From NCBI GenBank assembly GCA_038239345.1, contig JBBSEX010000096.1:1-7769 (forward strand): 7,769 bases of DNA. Reading direction: 5' to 3'. Shown piece after piece: positions 5,469 through 7,769 of this stretch. How positions within the stretch are numbered: position 1 is the stretch's first letter; every line of letters starts with the position of its first letter. Made by a program: the position numbers and the translations under genes. The notes beneath the pieces are model-generated. The model ran no database searches and had not been told where the DNA came from. It saw only the letters and a program-made list of their open reading frames with translations. The DNA comes from JBBSEX01 sp038239345. GTDB taxonomy: Bacteria; Acidobacteriota; Terriglobia; Bryobacterales; Bryobacteraceae.

Positions 5469-6893
5469 GTGGAATCTCGGCCTGTAAATCAGGTGCCCTC
5501 AGGGACGCCTCCACGGAACGGGCACGCCCACCCGATACCAAAGCGTTCGGCCGCAGTGACTTCCGCGCCAGCGCTTCAGGATCACCTTTTTATCAGTTAT
5601 GCATGGGAGAATTGCGCACTCGCTGACTGGCTCGTACGGCAACTTACGGCCCATGGGTATCGTGTCTGGTGCGATCGGTTTCAGATGCTCGGCGGAGAGC
5701 CGTTTCCGAAGATCATCGATGACGCCATTAAGAACAGCACGTTCCGGCTCATTGCGTTGCTCTCGCGCCACTCGCTGCAGAAGCCAAATCCGCGTAAGGA
5801 GCGGACCTTGGCGCTGAGTCTCGCGCGTGAGCGAGGGGTCGATTTTATGCTCCCGTTGAACGTGGACGGACTGAAGCCTTCCGATTTGCCATGGGATTAC
5901 TCCGATCTGACATACATCCCGTTCACGAACTGGGCAGCCGGTCTCGACCAGCTCTTAAAGGCGCTGGGCAAGGCCGCAGCCCCGCGCCCGCTTACCGAAG
6001 CGGAGGGCCGGCAGTTCGCCGCCGAAACGTTCCTGCCCCGCCACGTTGTGATCGAGCGCAAAGAAACGCTCTACAGCAATTGCTTCGCCTTCGAACGGGT
6101 TCCTGAGCGGTTGCATGTCCTCGAATGGAAGGAAGGCAACCGCCCCTTCGACCTCGACGCACTTCCCTCTGTCTGGCCGCATTACGTAACCAAGAACCGG
6201 ACGATTGCATTTTCACTGCCTCCGCTTCCTATTTCCCCCGGCAGTTACGAGGTGATTGCAAATCCACTGTGGCGCGAAGTGGATGAGGTGGAGGGGGTCC
6301 GCTCCCGTAATATCGTGTCGAACCTCCTCTGGCAGGCATTCGCCCGCACTTTGATCCGACGCGGACTGGAGCGAGATCCGGACAGCGCCTTGTTCTATTT
6401 TCCTCGCGGGCTGTTTCCTAAAAACAAAATCAAATACGTCGGGCGCAGCGGCCGGAAGACCTGGGTATCCGTCCTCGGCGAGAAGACTTTGCGAGGCAAG
6501 GTCTACCGATACCACCTCGCACCGGATTTCCAGATCCGGCAGGATCTCGGAGACAGCTTTGTTGTCCAGCTGAAAATCCGCGTGGTCCTCAAGGATGGCA
6601 ACGGAAAGCGCCTCGATCACGCGGCTACGGTCGTGAGGCGAAAGCACCTGGCTTCTTCGTGGTTCAATCACCACTGGCTCAGCCGCGTTTTGGCGATCTC
6701 CTCCTACCTTGCAAAAGGAAATCCGAAAATTGTGCTGCTTGATAAGAGCGAGCGAGTCGTTTTGTGGTCGTCCCCTATTTCAGGGGTGGTGGATGTAGCA
6801 ATCGATGAAGCGAGTTTGAAAGATCTGCGCCAGCAGATAGCGGCGCACACTCCCGGTTGGGAAGAGGAAACCGAAGAACAGGAGCAAAGCTGA
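5469..6893 (+). CDS. TIR-APAZ protein of a SPARTA-type short Argonaute system
   Basis: The 474-residue product has a TIR domain (about 38-168) and an APAZ domain (about 190-455). TIR features: DHLFISYAWEN at the first strand, HGYRVWCDR, then FRLIALLSRHSLQKPNPRKER, in which E111 occupies the place of the catalytic glutamate of TIR NADases, and the core continues through FMLPLNVDGL. APAZ resembles the N and L1/L2 parts of long Argonautes. In SPARTA systems it binds the short Argonaute and helps hold guide and target, while the TIR domains oligomerise and hydrolyse NAD(P)+ when guide RNA finds invader DNA, killing the cell. The C-terminus is acidic (EEETEEQEQS), as seen in some APAZ tails. The start is GTG 5469; no ribosome binding site is obvious, and GTG 5493 is an alternative. 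Residues 1-37 look unstructured. It overlaps the next gene by TGATG, implying coupled translation and equal amounts of both partners. Assignment is strong from the TIR domain, the architecture and the following gene. Confidence 0.88.
   Translation: MESRPVNQVPSGTPPRNGHAHPIPKRSAAVTSAPALQDHLFISYAWENCALADWLVRQLTAHGYRVWCDRFQMLGGEPFPKIIDDAIKNSTFRLIALLSRHSLQKPNPRKERTLALSLARERGVDFMLPLNVDGLKPSDLPWDYSDLTYIPFTNWAAGLDQLLKALGKAAAPRPLTEAEGRQFAAETFLPRHVVIERKETLYSNCFAFERVPERLHVLEWKEGNRPFDLDALPSVWPHYVTKNRTIAFSLPPLPISPGSYEVIANPLWREVDEVEGVRSRNIVSNLLWQAFARTLIRRGLERDPDSALFYFPRGLFPKNKIKYVGRSGRKTWVSVLGEKTLRGKVYRYHLAPDFQIRQDLGDSFVVQLKIRVVLKDGNGKRLDHAATVVRRKHLASSWFNHHWLSRVLAISSYLAKGNPKIVLLDKSERVVLWSSPISGVVDVAIDEASLKDLRQQIAAHTPGWEEETEEQEQS
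6880..6884 (+). promoter_or_regulatory. Ribosome binding site of the short Argonaute gene
   Basis: AGGAG lies inside the end of the TIR-APAZ gene, 8 bases before ATG 6893. This start overlaps the TIR-APAZ stop as TGATG and is preferred over an upstream in-frame start at 6857. Confidence 0.75.
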
Positions 6894-7468
6894 TGGCTGC
6901 AGCGGTAACCCTCAAAGCAAATCTGAAGGTCCTGCCGGAACCCGAGTTGGAGTTCCGTCATGGTCAGCGAACACTCGATCCGCACGCGGGTCTTGCGCTC
7001 TTCGGCCCATACTCAGGCGGGACTGGTTCCCACCCGAGAAGTATCGTCTACGGCGTGATCGGAGCGCCCGAGGGTGTGGACGCATTTCAAAATTGGTCTC
7101 GATTGATGCAGAACGCCATCGTCGAACCGCTCGAACCGAAGCGCAAGATGGGCCGCATGATTCCGCCCGACGATCGCAAGCAATATTTGTTGTGGCCTCC
7201 CTTTCCGGGCTTTGAGGGAGCATTTTCTTCCGAATGGCCGGTGCCGGGCGGCTGGCGTCACGCACTAGACCGCAATGCGCTGCTCAGGTTTGCAAGCCAA
7301 AAGGACCCGAATACTCGAGCCTACGATGTCGTCGGGACTTATTACGACGCTCTGAGCCGGATCAAAAAACGCGACGAGAACTTTCACGTCATGATCTGTG
7401 TGATTCCCGATGAGGTCTGGGAAAACTGTCGCCCCTGGTCGAAGCTGAAAGCTGTGCAGGGGTGCTAG
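6893..7468 (+). pseudogene. Short prokaryotic Argonaute, truncated within the MID domain
   Basis: Short Argonautes are MID-PIWI proteins, usually about 450-520 residues, that bind a guide RNA and its DNA target and signal to the partner effector. This product is only 191 residues. Its opening LPEPELEFRHGQRTLDPHAGL is the typical short-pAgo N-terminus. It continues with FGPY, IVYGVIG, and a Rossmann-like strand-helix set ending FHVMICVIPDEVWENCRP, which in complete relatives leads to the guide 5'-phosphate pocket. After residue about 182 the sequence reads PWSKLKAVQGC and stops at 7466-7468. The other frames downstream do not resume a recognisable MID or PIWI, so this is not a simple frameshift. 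The remainder was probably lost or displaced by an insertion, with any surviving part beyond the right edge. Without the guide pocket and PIWI the system should not sense invaders. A deliberately short partner cannot be ruled out, but is unlikely. Confidence 0.8.
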
Positions 7469-7573
7469 TCACATCCAACCGAAAACCTCCGCTAAGCTCC
7501 GTAAGATAGCCCACCCAGTTTCCGCTCGTTGGTCGATTCTGCTGTCTTTCCTTCCTGAACCGCCCTACAATCC

Positions 7574-7605
7574 AAACTGCGCAGAATAAGGGTACTGCGC
7601 AGTTT
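7574..7605. terminator. Strong hairpin with following T-run; terminator or element end
   Basis: AAACTGCGCAG (7574-7584) and CTGCGCAGTTT (7595-7605) are perfect 11-base inverted copies around a 10-base loop. Four Ts end the right arm (7603-7606), so on the plus strand it resembles an intrinsic terminator about 105 bases past the Argonaute stop. The inner CTGCGCAG is itself palindromic, which also makes it a direct repeat. A recombination or element-end site is an alternative. Confidence 0.5.
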
Positions 7606-7655
7606 TGTGATTGTCAGGAGGCTTTGGGGCAGGCCGAAGCCGTCCAAAACGTGCG

Positions 7656-7688
7656 AAAGTGCGTGGTAAGAAACCAAAGGCGCACTTT
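7656..7688. repeat. Nested hairpin (8-bp plus 4-bp stem)
   Basis: AAAGTGCG (7656-7663) pairs with CGCACTTT (7681-7688). Directly inside, TGGT (7664-7667) pairs with ACCA (7673-7676) around a 5-base loop, leaving AAGG (7677-7680) as a bulge on one side. Together they give a 33-base folded element. The GTGCG motif occurs again nearby at 7651. Function unknown; bulged hairpins occur at the ends of IS200/IS605-type elements and in REP sequences, among other places. Confidence 0.45.
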
Positions 7689-7769
7689 GCCTCGGAGTTG
7701 ACGAAAATTCGGCGCGGGCCACAGTGCGCCACAAGCGAAATGGTGTCAATCCAGAACCTTGAGCGCAAT

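Larger units (their letters stand above)
7469..7769. other. Region after the truncated Argonaute with no convincing gene
   Basis: No frame on either strand gives a protein I recognise or one with a good ribosome binding site. On the minus strand the first few codons at the right edge (7769-7746) read IALKVLD then stop, so a gene could end here coming from the right, but seven codons prove nothing. The stretch contains two hairpins (7574-7605 and 7656-7688). It has the look of the end of an inserted element or of an intergenic region brought next to the Argonaute fragment. Confidence 0.5.

Noticed and set aside
7492..7749. Minus-strand open frame of 85 codons after the Argonaute
   Set aside because: Passes through both hairpins, lacks a ribosome binding site and resembles no family; treated as chance.
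7469..7769. Continuation of the short Argonaute in another frame
   Set aside because: I read the plus-strand frames after the stop and found no MID or PIWI-like sequence, and stops interrupt them.
1..7769. CRISPR array, tRNA or rRNA genes
   Set aside because: No regularly spaced repeats and no recognisable tRNA or rRNA sequence were seen on either strand.

Overview
The window is a high-GC bacterial accessory region in which mobile-element genes alternate with small, unrelated cargo genes. Nothing in it fixes the taxon. The GC-rich codon use, clear Shine-Dalgarno sequences and gene families (Tn3 transposon, streptavidin-like protein, XerC/D-type recombinase, short Argonaute) would fit a soil or environmental bacterium such as an acidobacterium or proteobacterium, but that is inference only.

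Layout. (1) Positions 1 to about 2424 hold most of one side of a decayed Tn3-family transposon. The transposase gene tnpA runs on the minus strand off the left edge, and the serine resolvase gene tnpR is divergent from it. Both reading frames are broken: tnpA by a small deletion plus frameshift near 1250-1277, tnpR by a single extra base near 2000. The space between them is where the resolution site should lie, and it contains a dyad. (2) 2479-2919 encodes a cytoplasmic-looking streptavidin/avidin-family protein with almost the whole biotin pocket conserved. (3) 3084-3956 encodes a GH19-type (chitinase/endolysin-like) hydrolase with an N-terminal hydrophobic segment. (4) 4053-4262 on the minus strand encodes a small basic protein of unknown function with a strong ribosome binding site. 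(5) 4419-5393 is an intact tyrosine recombinase with a 13-10-13 base dyad immediately upstream that looks like its recombination or operator site. (6) 5469-7468 is a two-gene operon: a TIR-APAZ protein followed, with a TGATG overlap, by a short prokaryotic Argonaute. This is the SPARTA type of abortive-infection defence. The Argonaute is truncated after about 182 family-like residues, inside its MID domain, and has no PIWI domain. (7) 7469-7769 has no convincing gene, but contains two strong hairpins.

How the parts relate. In known SPARTA systems the TIR-APAZ/short-pAgo pair uses a guide RNA to sense invading DNA and then depletes NAD(P)+, killing the cell. Here the sensing half is broken within the window, so the system is probably inactive unless the missing part resumes beyond the right edge after an insertion. 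The broken transposon and the truncated Argonaute suggest an island undergoing turnover, while the recombinase, the avidin-like protein and the GH19 hydrolase look intact. The most unusual items are the avidin-like protein beside a muramidase/chitinase-like enzyme, the recombinase-linked dyad with a third half-site, and the truncated SPARTA operon with structured DNA at its break.
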